Source: Leguminivora glycinivorella (Eukaryota; Arthropoda; Insecta; Lepidoptera; Tortricidae). Taken from it: DNA of 64,000 bases. Of the stretch, positions 36,155 through 46,640 are shown one piece after another. The stretch spans positions 5,332,001-5,396,000 of the forward strand of contig NC_062971.1 in the NCBI RefSeq assembly GCF_023078275.1, in the 5' to 3' direction. Position 1 is the first letter of the stretch. Each line of letters opens with the position of its first letter. A model generated the notes under the pieces. The model had not been told where the DNA came from and searched no databases. It worked only from the letters and a program-made list of their open reading frames with translations. A program made the translations under genes and the position numbers.

Positions 36155-36300
36155 TTTATTTATTTATTTAATCTTTATTGCACAACAAAATAAGGTACAA
36201 ATGGCGGACTTAATGCCTCAAGGCATTCTCTACCAGTCAACCAATGGGCTAAACCAGGAAGATTAAGTAGGTGCAGTGTCTTAATAAAAAGAAGGAAAAG
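36155..36300 (-). mobile_element. LINE 3' end (minus), between two exon echoes
   Basis: TTTATTTATTTAATC, TTTATTGCACAACAAAA, GGCGGACTTAATGCC and GGCATTCTCTACCAGTC are the 3' end of a common lepidopteran LINE read backwards. It separates the two copies of the PDZ3 echo. Confidence 0.7.
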
Positions 36301-36329
36301 GAAAAGGAAGGAAAGGGATATGTAGTGCT

Positions 36330-36414
36330 GGTATAAGGAAGGCTTCACAGACCGTGCTGCAACTTCTCCGGACTGCAACCAATTACAGGCTGCTGGGTCT
36401 GTAGCCAGCTGTTT
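36330..36414 (+). repeat. Decayed copy of the PDZ3 exon, copy 2
   Basis: GTGCTGGTATAAGGAAGGCT, ACTGCAACCAATTACAGGC, TGCTGGGTCTGTAGCCAGCTG. It matches copy 1 better than the exon, so the copies share history. Confidence 0.7.
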
Positions 36415-36568
36415 CACTTCCCATCGCGCGGATCGCCGAAGGCGCTTTATTGTTTTTTGTGTGCAGTTATCCTAAATCCAACTCGTGGTATCGCTGCGTT
36501 TCATTCTTTTGATTTTGAAAATATTCGAAAGCCTTACCCCATCTCATACATTATGATGACTGTTCCAG

Positions 36569-36701
36569 GTGAACGACATGGAGATGAAGGGCGTGACGCG
36601 AGAGGAAGCGGTCCTCTTCCTGCTCAGTCTGCAGGAGAGGATCGACCTTATCGTGCAGCACTCGCCGAGCGAATACAGCGCTGTGGCTGGTGGACAGATG
36701 C
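36569..36701 (+). CDS. pyd: pyd exon: end of PDZ3
   Basis: VNDMEMKGVTREEAVLFLLS, LQERIDLIVQHSPSEYSAV close PDZ3 and lead to the SH3 domain. Phase 0 in; one base (C) left. Confidence 0.95.
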
Positions 36702-37086
36702 GTAAGTTTTTCACATTTACTAAATACCTGGTCTACATAAGTGATGTCTTTCCAAAATTTTATCGATTTTCGAGAATTGTCCTTGATTCCCAATATTCCC
36801 ATCGACAATGCTTGGTTTATTTGAAATGCCCCTACCGGTATTTGAAACCAGAAATGCTGGTTACCGGGTAGATTCACTATGTGCTACGTGCGTGCGTACC
36901 GGCGAAAAAGTAACGTAACTGCCTTGGACCGCGTATAAAAAATTGTTCTTATTGTGTTACGATCGAGCAAGATGAATTTGTGATATGGTTTTTGACAAAT
37001 TTAGGAGAGATTCAAATGATTACTTTTATAATAACGTGTAAATTTTTATCTCGAAAAATCTACATTTTATAAAGTGGAAACGTTAT

Positions 37087-37215
37087 CCAGCACGGGTAGC
37101 ATGGTCGCGCGATAGACGATAAAATATCAGGCCGTCCCTATCGTACTATTAGTAAGTGCGATAGGAACGGCCAGATCTTTTATCATTTATCGCGCGACCA
37201 TAATTGCCTGCCTGG
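37087..37215. mobile_element. MITE family 2, copy a (about 129 bp palindrome)
   Basis: GGTAGCATGGTCGCGCGATAG and the inverse ending AATTGCCTGCCTGG fold on each other around TAGTAAGTGCGATAGG. Relatives are at 42659-42787 and 48788-48914. Confidence 0.85.
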
Positions 37216-37313
37216 AGTGAAATTATCATTACAGTCTCTGACATAGTCATCATCATCAAGACCATCCCATTTTTGGACCGAAATGTCTTATGGCAATCTA
37301 TTTTCCCTTGCAG

Positions 37314-37457
37314 CCGGTGACTCGTTCCACATAAAGACGCATTTCCACTACACGGAGCCAACGGACGGAGAGATGTCGTTTAGATGTGGAGACGTGTTCC
37401 ATGTAGTGGACACGCTGCACAACGGCACTGTCGGCGCGTGGCAGGTCTACAGGATAG
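37314..37457 (+). CDS. pyd: pyd exon: SH3 domain
   Basis: SFHIKTHFHYTEPTDGEMSF then RCGDVFHVVDTLHNGTVGAW, QVYRIG: the ZO SH3 with its ALYDY-like start replaced by HFHY, as usual in MAGUKs, which pack this SH3 against the GK domain. Phase 2 in; G left. Confidence 0.95.
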
Positions 37458-37889
37458 GTAAGTGAACATTCAATCTAATAAAGATGATCTATTTTGGCTA
37501 ATGCTGGTGAAAAGAGACATACAACATAAAATTCTTAAATTGACCCACTTAATGCACCTGGATTGTACGTATTAGCTCTTATGGTGCTCCCGCACCGGCT
37601 GCTATAAATGTTATATGACAGCCAGTGTGGAAGGACCATTAAATTCCCAATATTCCCGCGCGGCTTTTCCCGTGAAATTGCAATTGTTAAAGAAAAAATC
37701 TTGAAACTGCTCACAACCCAAATCAAGAAAGACCTCCTTTCGGTGACTAAAAAGCAAATAGCGGTGGAAAAAAGTCGTCACTGTGATTTCCAATGTGATG
37801 TATGTGATCTATTATTTCCAAAACGTATTAGACGCTTCCATTAACTACCTGTGATTTTCCCATATAACTAATGATTGATTCATTAACAG

Positions 37890-38062
37890 GTCGCAACAAC
37901 CAAGAAGTCCAAAAAGGCACGATCCCCAACAAGGCCCGTGCGGAAGAGCTGGCAACGGCGCAATTCAACGCCACCAAGAAGGAGATGTCTGGCAACGACG
38001 GCAAGCACAACTTCTTCAGGCGGCGGCGCTCAACACACAGGAGGAGCAAGAGCTTGGGCAAG
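37890..38062 (+). CDS. pyd: pyd exon: SH3-GK hinge
   Basis: GTIPNKARAEELATAQFN (the conserved GxIPNKxRAE motif), then a basic hinge FFRRRRSTHRRSKSLGK. In ZO proteins such a basic segment lies between SH3 and GK and can carry localisation signals. Ends AAG|GTCAGT in phase 0. Confidence 0.95.
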
Positions 38063-38333
38063 GTCAGTTATATCACGTGACGTCACTGGTTTAGAGCAAT
38101 ATGATCCTATAGGTCCCTCTCTAGTCGATCAGATAGGATGAGGATCTGTCAGTATCAGGGTTGCGTCTGAAGCGGATGCTCTGTCTTCACCGGTTTCTGT
38201 CCAGTGCGGGTTTGATGACCGTATAGAAAGCCCATGAAGGTAAGTTTATAATTTAATCGATACCTCTTAGCGATGAACGGCCGCGTGATCTTCTCTGGCT
38301 CGAAGTCGATTCCATTCTATAGGTATCACACGG

Positions 38334-38375
38334 CGACACTTTAGGCATAGAAAGAGCAAGAGTCTAGATAAGGTC
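38334..38375 (+). repeat. Short echo of the hinge exon
   Basis: GAAAGAGCAAGAGTCTAGAT and AAGGTCCG resemble the exon end AGGAGCAAGAGCTTGGGCAAGGTCAG. Weak; length is short. Confidence 0.45.
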
Positions 38376-38398
38376 CGTTTTCGGCATATTGGTCGTTA

Positions 38399-38911
38399 AC
38401 ACGCTTCTAAATCGCGTAATATATCTTTGGCAGTCGTTTAAATTCACTTGAACGCTAATTTCAGTAAACTACGGAGAAATTCGAACACTTTCCTTAATTT
38501 CTATGAAACAGAAGTACATAGGTCGAACAATTTTTTGACATTTTGTAGATTTTGAGTGTTGAAAGGTAATGTAATCGTAAACATTGCTAAATATTTACGC
38601 ATTATTGTGTATGATCAGAATTAGGATGTGGGTTGACATTATCCCATGGCCGTATTAGAGTTTAACTGTGTGGGAGTGGCCCAGTAAATTGTCTTGTCAT
38701 GTCATAAAAACTCACGTTAGTAATAAAACTGTTTTTGTGTTCAACCTAGAGTGAATTCATGTACCTATCTATAAAATCTTCTTTTAAAGACTTTCCCTGA
38801 AAAATTTCTTCTTGAAGATAGTATCATAAAATTTAATAATTGTGTTGTTTTTAACCAAAAAATAATGAGGTAAGTATTTATCCCATTGCCTGTCTAGGTG
38901 TGAGACTGTGT

Positions 38912-38982
<71 letters not shown>

Positions 38983-39395
38983 TAGTTACAAAAAATAAAT
39001 ACGTACCGAGAATGCCTTTAAACGAAAACTCGTATTTTTGATAAACCCTGTATACTTAAAAATAAATACCAAAAACCAAAGAGACTCAAAATCTAATCGG
39101 GCCATGGGAATAATAGTTCCCACTCAGGCAAATTCCAGCCAGGCAATGGGATAGAGTCATCCCACATCCTAATTCTGGTCATATCACAAGGACGCAGGAG
39201 TATTTAGCAAAATATATGATTATATTACCTGACAATCATTAAGATCATGAAAATACCAAAAAATGGTTCGATATATCTCCTTGTGTTATTCTTAAATTCA
39301 GTATAGTGTTCGGATTTGTAAACAAACCACTAACATCACTGGTCGAGTGAATTTAAACGACTGCCAAAGATATATTATGCGATTTAGAAGCGTGT
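38399..39395. mobile_element. 1-kb fold-back element with an (AT)n centre
   Basis: The arms start ACACGCTTCTAAATCGCGTA and end with its inverse; about 50 bases match with one mismatch. Further inverted blocks continue inward (AGAATTAGGATGTGGG against CCCACATCCTAATTCT; GAACAC pair). The centre is an AT run of about 64 bases (38917-38980). A cruciform-prone palindrome inside the intron before the GK exons. Confidence 0.85.
38917..38980. repeat. (AT)n microsatellite
   Basis: About 32 AT units at the centre of the fold-back element. Confidence 0.95.
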
Positions 39396-39536
39396 TGTGA
39401 ATATAAGTTCAAGCCGACGAAGAAGGAGATATACACTCAATCCACGACAAGCATAATGACAGGTCGGAATATTTCACATTGAACAACAACAACTGGGGCA
39501 AATTGAACATAGGTACTTTATTTACAACTTACATAT

Positions 39537-39679
39537 CGTCACTACTTTTAAAAAAACTTGTATCTTCGTCTGTCAATGAAAAGAAAATTGTAGTAAGTAT
39601 GTATGGAATGCATATAGACTTACTGCGTTTTAACTTTGAGGAACAGCGTGAGATACGAGATTTTTAAAAGTAGTGACGA
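39537..39679. mobile_element. MITE of about 143 bp
   Basis: CGTCACTACTTTTAAAAA and TTTTTAAAAGTAGTGACG are perfect inverse ends. Confidence 0.85.
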
Positions 39680-39944
39680 TATTCGTACAGATCGTAATAT
39701 TTAAAATCCGCGCTGTTTTATGCTACTTAAACTATGCAAACATGCATTTTTCTGGTGTTAACAACCCCGTCCCTTACTTTTCCACCTATTACAAACATGG
39801 ACTAAGTACATGCATGTTTGCATAAATTTAGCATAATTTTGCATAAAAGCAGCGTGACTCAGCGGACCGTAACCATGGCTATAACAGACAAGAAAAAGTT
39901 GATTCACCCACATATAAATAACTTGTCCATTATTATGCCAACAG

Positions 39945-40116
39945 GAGCACTGGGACGAAGTAGTCCTGTCAGACAGCATCAGCAAATTCCCCGCATACGA
40001 GCGAGTAGCGTTGAAGCAGCCAGGCTTCGTGCGGCCCGTGATCGTTCTTGGCTGCGTCGCGGATTTGGCGCGAGAGCGGTTGCTACAGCAGGAGCCGGAT
40101 AACTTCGCGTGTCCTA
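39945..40116 (+). CDS. pyd: pyd exon: GK-like domain, part 1
   Basis: EHWDEVVLSDSISKFPAYER, VALKQPGFVRPVIVLGCVAD, LARERLLQQEPDNFACP. The P-loop is absent: VIVLGCVADLAR replaces a GxxGxGK-type ATP site, so the domain is a protein-binding, non-catalytic guanylate kinase as in all ZO proteins. Phase 0 in; A left. Confidence 0.95.
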
Positions 40117-40168
40117 GTAAGTTCTTATATTAATCCGCAAGAATCTTCTTGAACAAATACCTCTTTGC

Positions 40169-40274
40169 ATGAAGCAGCCCGGCTTCGTGCGGCCCGTGAT
40201 CGTTCTTGGCTGCGTCGCGGATTTGGCGCGAGAGCGGATGCTACAGCAGGAGCCGGATAACTTCGCTTGTCCTA
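40169..40274 (+). repeat. Copy 2 of the GK exon 3' half
   Basis: From GAAGCAGCCCGGCTTCGTGC to the donor CCTA|GTAAGT, 158 bases after the first donor. Only a few changes. No acceptor is present. Confidence 0.9.
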
Positions 40275-40330
40275 GTAAGTTCTGCTATTAACTAATCCTC
40301 AACAATCTTCTTGAACAAGTACTTCTTTGC

Positions 40331-40436
40331 GTGAAGTAGCCAGGCTTCGTGCGGCTCGTGATCGTTCTTGGCTGCGTCGCGGATTTGGCGCGAGAGCGGT
40401 TGCTACAGCAGGAGCCGGATAACTTCGCGTGTCCTA
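40331..40436 (+). repeat. Copy 3 of the GK exon 3' half
   Basis: Again ends CCTA|GTAAGT, 162 bases further. In the exon's frame it has a TAG where CAG stands in copy 1 (AAG TAG CCA GGC), so it could not replace the exon. Confidence 0.9.
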
Positions 40437-40787
40437 GTAAGTTCTTCTATCAATCCGCATGACTCTTCTTGGGAAAATAACTATTTGAATGAGGTATTCG
40501 TTCAAGAAGCTAATACAGTCACCGGCAAATCCGGCAAAGACATAGCACAAAAAGAAGTAAGCACGCTCTAATGATTCTAGAAATAAGATTGTGTCAGACA
40601 TTATTACCGGTGACTGTACCATTGAGATCCTGAGAAGACGGATCATATTCTCAAAGAACCATAACCTAACTTCGTTTGGAAGTTTTAAGTTTCAGTTTCA
40701 TTGTCGAGTCGTTTCACTACAATTTTAACTTTTTTCTAATTTTTTGGCGACATGTCATGACAAGCTGTTAATTAACCTCTTTTACAG

Positions 40788-41002
40788 AAATGGACAGCAC
40801 CCTAGAGGACAGTAAAACGAAGTCAGCCGGCATTATCCGCCTGTCCAGCATACGGTCCATCATGGAGCGGGGGAAGCACGCCTTACTGGACATCACGCCT
40901 AACGCCGTGGACCGACTGAACTACGCGCAGTTCTACCCTATCGTCATCTTCCTCAAGGCTGACAACAAGCATCATCAAGCAGTTGAGAGCAGGCCTGCCA
41001 AA
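40788..41002 (+). CDS. pyd: pyd exon: GK-like domain, part 2
   Basis: SAGIIRLSSIRSIMERGKHA, LLDITPNAVDRLNYAQFYPI, VIFLKADNK are the conserved GK core (compare LLDVTPNAVDRLNYAQWYPI in vertebrate ZO-1). Ends GCC AAA|GTGAGT, phase 0. The next exon needs phase 2, so one base too many is present near this junction. Confidence 0.9.
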
Positions 41003-41351
41003 GTGAGTTACCTACTCCCTAAATTTGTTACTACACAACTTGTTTGAAAACGTTTAGTCATTGACATGCACGTCTTAAAAAGGACATATCAGGGCGAATC
41101 AACTTTTAGACCGACTCAAATCTATCCGCACATTCTTAACCTCGTTGTAAAATTACACCCTAAAATAATGAATTCACTTTATGCTGTACCTATCCACATA
41201 ACCCTAACTGTTAGATCCAATAAACTGAAACGTTATTCATTAGAAGTTCGATTTCTCGGTAACTCCAGAGACATTGTGACTTGTGAGCCTTGTGAGTAAC
41301 GACAGAGACATCAAAAATGACGGTCAAAAAGTTGATTCACCCATCACATAA

Positions 41352-41402
41352 TGGTGAACGCCTTGATTTGATGAACTGCGCGTAGTTTTAATCCCTAAAT
41401 GT
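41352..41402 (+). repeat. Short decayed echo of GK exon 2
   Basis: GAACGCC.TGATTTGATGAACTGCGCGTAGTTTTA mirrors AACGCCGTGGACCGACTGAACTACGCGCAGTTCTA of the exon. Confidence 0.55.
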
Positions 41403-41645
41403 CCCAACTTAATAAAAATGTAATTATAGCGCGATGGTTTGAGGTTATATTGTCCAAGTCTTCATCATCCTAAAATTACGTTATCCTAAAATTCGAATGG
41501 CATCGTGTACAGCAAGGGTTATAAGAGATTAATGAGCAGACTTACCTACATTATACGTTAGCTGATGTGTCAAAATCATAATCAGTTCGTACCTATCCTA
41601 TAACCACAATTACACAACTACATTCTCTTTCTTATGTGTATCCAG

Positions 41646-41826
41646 ATCAGCCCACAAATCTTCAAAGAAGCTCCTAGAACAGTCTCAACACATGGAGCGC
41701 GTGTGGGGCCACGTGTTCACTCACACCATCACGCTAAGCGAGGCCAACCAGACCACGTGGTTCAACAAGCTCACTGATCTCATACAGCGCACGCAGCAGC
41801 AGCAACTCTGGGTGTCTGAGACTAAG
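41646..41826 (+). CDS. pyd: pyd exon: GK-like domain, part 3
   Basis: SAHKSSKKLLEQSQHMERVW, GHVFTHTITLSEANQTTWFN, KLTDLIQRTQQQQLWVSETK is the GK C-terminal part. All other frames meet stops quickly. The only credible acceptor (TATCCAG at 41645) leaves A + TCA, which needs two bases from the previous exon that provides none. Confidence 0.9.
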
Positions 41827-41895
41827 GTGAGCATTTATTGTAAAGATTCACACTCGAGTCGTAAAGGATCCTCGAACAGTTCTAATGAAAGAAGG

Positions 41896-42003
41896 GAGTG
41901 AAACTCTATGTCCTCAGCGAATCCAACTAGATAAGATGGTTCAATAAACTTGTCGATTTCATGTAAGGAATGCAGCAACTCTGGGTGTCAGAAACTGAGG
42001 AAC
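41896..42003 (+). repeat. Decayed copy of GK exon 3
   Basis: AAGATGGTTCAATAAACTTG, ATGCAGCAACTCTGGGTGTC, AGAAACTGAGG follow the exon order (ACGTGGTTCAACAAGCT; CAGCAACTCTGGGTGTCTGAGAC), 70-100 bases after the donor. Confidence 0.85.
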
Positions 42004-42658
42004 AACTTGTCTTGGTTGGAAGGGTGAACTAAAAACAAGATTGACACAGGATTCAATATGTTTTCATTACCTAGAAGGCAACTACTGCAATGTTTAAGAA
42101 AATATTTTCAGCCATTTCATATTGATATAAAATAAAATATAGGTACTCTTCCAAAAAAGACAAGTAATAACAGTTGAAGTTAAATAAATTTGAAAAGTGA
42201 AAAATGTAAATGTACATCTATTTGACTTCAACTGTACCAATATTAGATACCATATTTACAGAAATAACCTAACACTTGGTATCTGACATACCAACATGTA
42301 TTGCATCTAGATGTTCCTTGGTCATTAAATTGTTTTCGGTTTTAAAGACTTTAATATCAGAAATATTTGTATGTTCAGTATGGTGGCGGTGCCTTAATCG
42401 TATATCTGTCTATTTACAACAGTATGTCGCATCATGCTTCAAGATGGTTGCTTGGTAAAGGCAAAGGTGCATTTGGTAAATTATGTGCTTCTTATAGATT
42501 TGTCTTATTTAATATCTGATATGATCGAATAATGCAAAACTATTCTATAAATTTTGAAGGTCTCTTAATGTAAAATTAATATAAATGTCATTTATTTGAT
42601 CATATCAAAAAGTCTTATTTCAAACCAATTTCAGAAATCCCAACAAAATCGGGATAAT

Positions 42659-42787
42659 CCTGGCAGGCAAGTATGGTCCCGCGATAAATGATTAAACATC
42701 AGGTCGTCCCTGTCGCACTATTTGTAAGTGCGATAGGGACGGCCAGATGTTTTATTATTTATCGCGCGACCATAACTTGCCTGCCAG
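42659..42787. mobile_element. MITE family 2, copy b
   Basis: CCTGGCAGGCAAGTATGGTC and its inverse at the right end; TTGTAAGTGCGATAGGGACG in the centre. Lies 70 bases before the alternative terminal exon. Confidence 0.85.
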
Positions 42788-42859
42788 ATTGCAGACTGGT
42801 TTGAAATGGCCTTAAATGTATTAACCACTTTCATTTCTTCTGTCTTTGCGGCGGTGTAG

Positions 42860-43735
42860 CACGTTGAAATGGTGTCGGACATATACTTCCCGATTCCACC
42901 CTCCCCTTACCCCGCCTTCTACCCTATTTCCCGCCCCATCAACAACTACCCCTCCCGCGACCCGCACACCCCCATTCACTCACCACAAAACATGCCTAAT
43001 CTAAACGCTAAAACCAAACGCCACAACCAACTGTATGACGCTAACAGAAACCACGTAGTGCCTTACTATTACGCAGAAACGTTAACTCCTTGCATGCCTA
43101 ACAACAACTACAGCGTTCCTAACACTTACTTGACTAACAAAAACAGACACACGTTTGCCAGTTATCCAGAAAGGCAATACTATTCCGGTCGAAATTTAAA
43201 TTCGAGAAATTTTATCAGTCCCGAAATGTCGAGAAATTTTGGAAAGAACATGTATCCTCAACCGGGATTTCGACCTTACAGCGTCCTCGAGACTTCTGCT
43301 AAATCTCCCATTCCAAGTGTCCAGCGGCCGTCCTCGGTTGTTCCCATGACTGAGCAGTTCAGGCCGGCCTCGGTGTTTTTTCAAAAGAACGAAGTGTTAG
43401 AAAGTAAAAACGAAATTCCCGAATGGAAAGCTAGGTTGCAAAAGGAACTGCCGAATCCTGTTTTAAAAAGTTTTGACAAGCCTTCAAGGCAAATATGTCG
43501 GATTCCGAACTGTAAATGTAACTCAAAACCTGCCGTAGACCCTGGAAGGTTCAGCGAAGCTCGAACGCTTCCTACATTCACAGAGAGATCGCTTCATAAG
43601 ATCAAAAATTTGTCGCTACCCACTTTAAAACTAGATGAATACGCTGTGGACCAGAAATGTGAGCGGTCCGAGGCAGAAAGGGACGATACGACGCTTAACA
43701 AACCTATTTCTGAGTTGCATTTAGGTTATGTGTAG
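42860..43735 (+). CDS. pyd: pyd alternative 3'-terminal exon (short isoform tail)
   Basis: Acceptor TTTGCGGCGGTGTAG, then an open frame of 291 codons to TAG at 43733-43735, followed by AATAAA at 43742. It joins GK exon 3 in phase 0, so it would replace the whole proline-rich/Tyr-repeat/ZU5 tail. The encoded tail is Pro/Asn/Tyr-rich (PIPPSPYPAFYPISRP, NRNHVVPYYYAETLTPC), with a basic centre, then ESKNEIPEWKARLQKELP and CRIPNCKCNSK near the end. I do not know a homologue. Codon use and length argue that it is coding. Confidence 0.75.
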   Translation, partial: HVEMVSDIYFPIPPSPYPAFYPISRPINNYPSRDPHTPIHSPQNMPNLNAKTKRHNQLYDANRNHVVPYYYAETLTPCMPNNNYSVPNTYLTNKNRHTFASYPERQYYSGRNLNSRNFISPEMSRNFGKNMYPQPGFRPYSVLETSAKSPIPSVQRPSSVVPMTEQFRPASVFFQKNEVLESKNEIPEWKARLQKELPNPVLKSFDKPSRQICRIPNCKCNSKPAVDPGRFSEARTLPTFTERSLHKIKNLSLPTLKLDEYAVDQKCERSEAERDDTTLNKPISELHLGYV

Positions 43736-44334
43736 GTTTTAAATAAAAAGCACCAAAGAGTTATTACCAAATTAGGCTTAAACACAAAATGACTCGATAT
43801 TTTACTCGATACTTTATTTTGCTTTTTAATTTTGTCTGTTGTATGTATATATGCTGCATGTAAATAATTTGCATAGTTTTATATTCTTGTGTTTGTGTTA
43901 TTGTTATGCTTTTTGTAGATTACCTTGTTTTGCTTTAATCAGTTTTCATCAATATTAATTGTATACCTGCCAAAGTTTTGAAAAATTGTGTTATTATTTT
44001 TGTTAAATAGTCATTAGTTACCAGTGTTAAATACCACTTTTGAAACAAATGAACATTCAAATAGGTGGTCCTAAGAAAACAACAAATAGACCAATTTATA
44101 GAGAGTCTTTGTATCATGGACAAAAGATCCAAATACGCTTTGGCGTTAATGTAAATGATTTATTCCCAACACCCTGTTAACTTGAATGTTAATTTGTCCA
44201 GTGTGCCCAATCATTCACAGACGCTAAACATAGTTGTAACGTATTGCAATCATTCATTTGTCTTGTCACCCCATTCCATACCCACCCGGACCCGAACAAA
44301 ATGGCCGACTCACAAAATGGCGGACGCGAAACAG

Positions 44335-44559
44335 AGGCCTGAGCCGTTGTCGGACGACTTCTTGTTCTCAATGTCTTCGAGCACGGAGAACCGGTTGTCT
44401 TACGCTTCGAGTCCAGAGAGCGACCTGGAAGTAAGCCCGCCGCCGGCGCCGCGGCTGGTGAAGTCTTCCTCGGACCCGTCCATCGCCACGACGCAGGACA
44501 ATATGGACCGGGACGACGATATTAATCATATGGCCGATGCTGTGCCGCCGCCTTACACG
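44335..44559 (+). CDS. pyd: pyd exon: start of the proline-rich tail
   Basis: RPEPLSDDFLFSMSSSTENR, LSYASSPESDLEVSPPPAPR, LVKSSSDPSIATTQDN.D closely resembles insect ZO-1 after the GK domain. Phase 0 both sides. The acceptor GCGAAACAG|AGG has a poor pyrimidine tract; an earlier in-frame acceptor at 44220 (CATTCACAG) is possible and would add 38 codons. Confidence 0.85.
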
Positions 44560-44785
44560 GTTCGTATATCATTGCTTTTTGTCGACTGTTGTGTTGTCCT
44601 TCAGACATGTGTAGTGATAGTGTTAGGTACATAAAATCATCACACAAAAATTCAGTCTATGGTTATTGATCATGCCTGTTAGCACAGCATACATATACAT
44701 ATCTATATTCAATGACTTTGTGATAACAGTTTATGTAAATGTGGGTTTCACTAGATAAGCAGTTGCAATAAGCAAACTTCAACTG

Positions 44786-45500
44786 GTGTTGCTTGCGTGG
44801 CCCCTCACCAATGCCAGTGTGGCACAAGCGTCTCGCGGTTTGGTCTCCATGGCCTATCCTGTTCCAGGAGCGTCGGCCGTCTTTCACGTCACGCGAGCCT
44901 GAACGACATTCTCCGCCGAGCTCTCGTTACGGCGGGAGCCCCGGCGGTCCTAGAACCGCCTGGATTGGCTCGCGACGACGGAAAGAGACCGGACGGCATG
45001 ACCTTGGAAGATGGGACGCCCTTTAGTTTGGGATGCCACATGTGTGGATACCCTTGCGGCGTCCCATCTCCCAGGGACTTCAAACAGAGCTGGTGCTGCC
45101 GCCAACTCCGCGGAACACCTCAAACGGCGCAAATATGCAGCAATTGATTCCAGTTTCATGTTTGAGCCGTTTGGGGTGGAAACGCTTGGGCCGTGGGGTT
45201 CAGGTGCTCACAGCATCTTTAAGGAGCTTGCCAAGCGCCTCGTCGACGCGACAGGAGACAAGAAGGCTGGCACTTACCTAGCGCAACGCATAGGCATTGC
45301 CGTTCAACGTGGCAATGCCGCCAGTCTTCTTGGCACCTTGCCACAGGGAACCGATTTAGAGCCGATTTTTTATTTATAAAGTATTTATTATATTATTTTT
45401 ATAGTTACTTAGGTTAGTATAGTTTTTAAGTTAGTTTTATGTCATCATGGTATTTTTAGCTTTTATTGAAATTGATAATTTATATTTTTATTTGAAATAA
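44786..45500 (+). mobile_element. LINE C-terminal ORF fragment and 3' end
   Basis: Two overlapping frames encode the reverse-transcriptase C-terminal tail of an L2-like LINE: HQCQCGTSVSRFGLHGLSC then, after a frame shift, WDATCVDTLAASHL and FEPFGVETLGPWGS, RNGNAASLLGTLP-like. The frame change between about 45000 and 45040 marks a dead copy. The AT-rich 3' tail reaches 45500. Confidence 0.75.
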
Positions 45501-45539
45501 AGACTAGTTACAAGTGTAGTAGACTGATTGTTAACCCAG

Positions 45540-45708
45540 CAGCAAGGCGGCTACGGCGACAGCAAGTACGGATTCTCCACGAACGGCAACGGGCCCACAA
45601 ACGGCATGACGCACCACAACGGGCAGCAGAATATGACGCAGGAGGCTCCTCCGTACCAGATGAATCCTATGGCGCATTCACCACCGCACTCACCGCTGTA
45701 TGGGACCG
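45540..45708 (+). CDS. pyd: pyd exon: Gln/Gly/Asn-rich tail segment
   Basis: QQGGYGDSKYGFSTNGNGP, MTHHNGQQNMTQEAPPYQMN, PMAHSPPHSPLYG. Acceptor is a tandem CAGCAG (NAGNAG), so one Gln may be optional (start 45540 or 45543). One base (G) left. Confidence 0.9.
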
Positions 45709-45760
45709 GTGAGTTATTACCTACATGTGTACGACAACGGAATAAGTATGACCCAGTATA

Positions 45761-45891
45761 AGTCCGTTTTCATCTTATCCGATTCGATATCGGACGGAAG
45801 GATTTCAATGGAAAAATCCAAGATGGCGCCTGTAATGTATGGGGTATCGGTCCTACATCCGATATCGGATCGGATAATGGGAAAACGCACT
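45761..45891. mobile_element. MITE family 1, copy c
   Basis: AGTCCGTTTTCATCTTATCC and its inverse ending GGGAAAACGCACT, with AATCCAAGATGGCGCC inside. It separates the exon above from its decayed copy. Confidence 0.85.
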
Positions 45892-45978
45892 AACGGGCAG
45901 CAGAATATGACTTAAGAAGCTTAGCCTTCCCATATCAATCCCATTATTTCTACATTCACCACCGCATTTGCCACTTTA
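45892..45978 (+). repeat. Decayed copy of the Gln-rich exon
   Basis: ACGGGCAGCAGAATATGAC, then CATTCACCACCGCATTTGCC and ACTTTAT repeat the exon's own order with stops. Confidence 0.85.
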
Positions 45979-46038
45979 TAACTGCAACATAAGTATATAA
46001 GTAAACAAACATTAGCCACAACTGCCTCGCTCTATGTT

Positions 46039-46640
46039 ATGGCCGCTGTACACATGGGCCCAACGGTTGGACCAACCTTTGGTGGAACCTCTTGGCCAAG
46101 ATAAGAGTCGCTGTTTACACATTGGTGAACCAATCACTTGGCATTGGCCCTTCATAAAAGATGGACGTAGAATGGAAAAGGCTACATAATTCTAGGTCAT
46201 TCACGTTGTCAGCAAAATTTAATTAATAAATAGTAACCTCGTGATAAAATTAAATTATCTGAAATATTAACAATTTTTTGAATATTCTGATAAGCACATT
46301 TATTTTTTTTAGCCCATAAATTAAACATTATTTGCAAGGGTATTGTATTTCCTAAAATCAACACTATTATTGGTATAGATAATCTTATTATTTTCGTAAA
46401 TCTTTCACTACTGTCTTCTCTGACGGCTGACGACAAACTGAATGAGGCGCCAACGTGTGAACGCAGTTGGCCATTGGCGCCAAGATCCTTTGATGTGTGG
46501 ACATAAACCGACACCAGTCGGTTGGCCGGCCAGCGCTAGCGCCAACTGCCAACATACGGCCAAGTAGCCCTCAACACGCTCGGCCAAGGGGTTCCACCAA
46601 GGGTTGGTGGAACCGTTGGCCACATGTGTACAGCGGCCAT
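46039..46640. mobile_element. TIR element of about 602 bp with 6-bp target duplication
   Basis: ATGGCCGCTGTACACATG left and CATGTGTACAGCGGCCAT right are perfect inverse ends; TATGTT flanks both sides (46033-46038, 46641-46646). Inner inverse blocks include CCAACGGTT and the GGTTGGTGGAACC pair. It ends about 30 bases before the next exon. Confidence 0.85.

Noticed and set aside
44797..45379. Overlapping 116- and 122-residue ORFs as a host gene
   Set aside because: Both are pieces of an L2-like LINE C-terminus in different frames.
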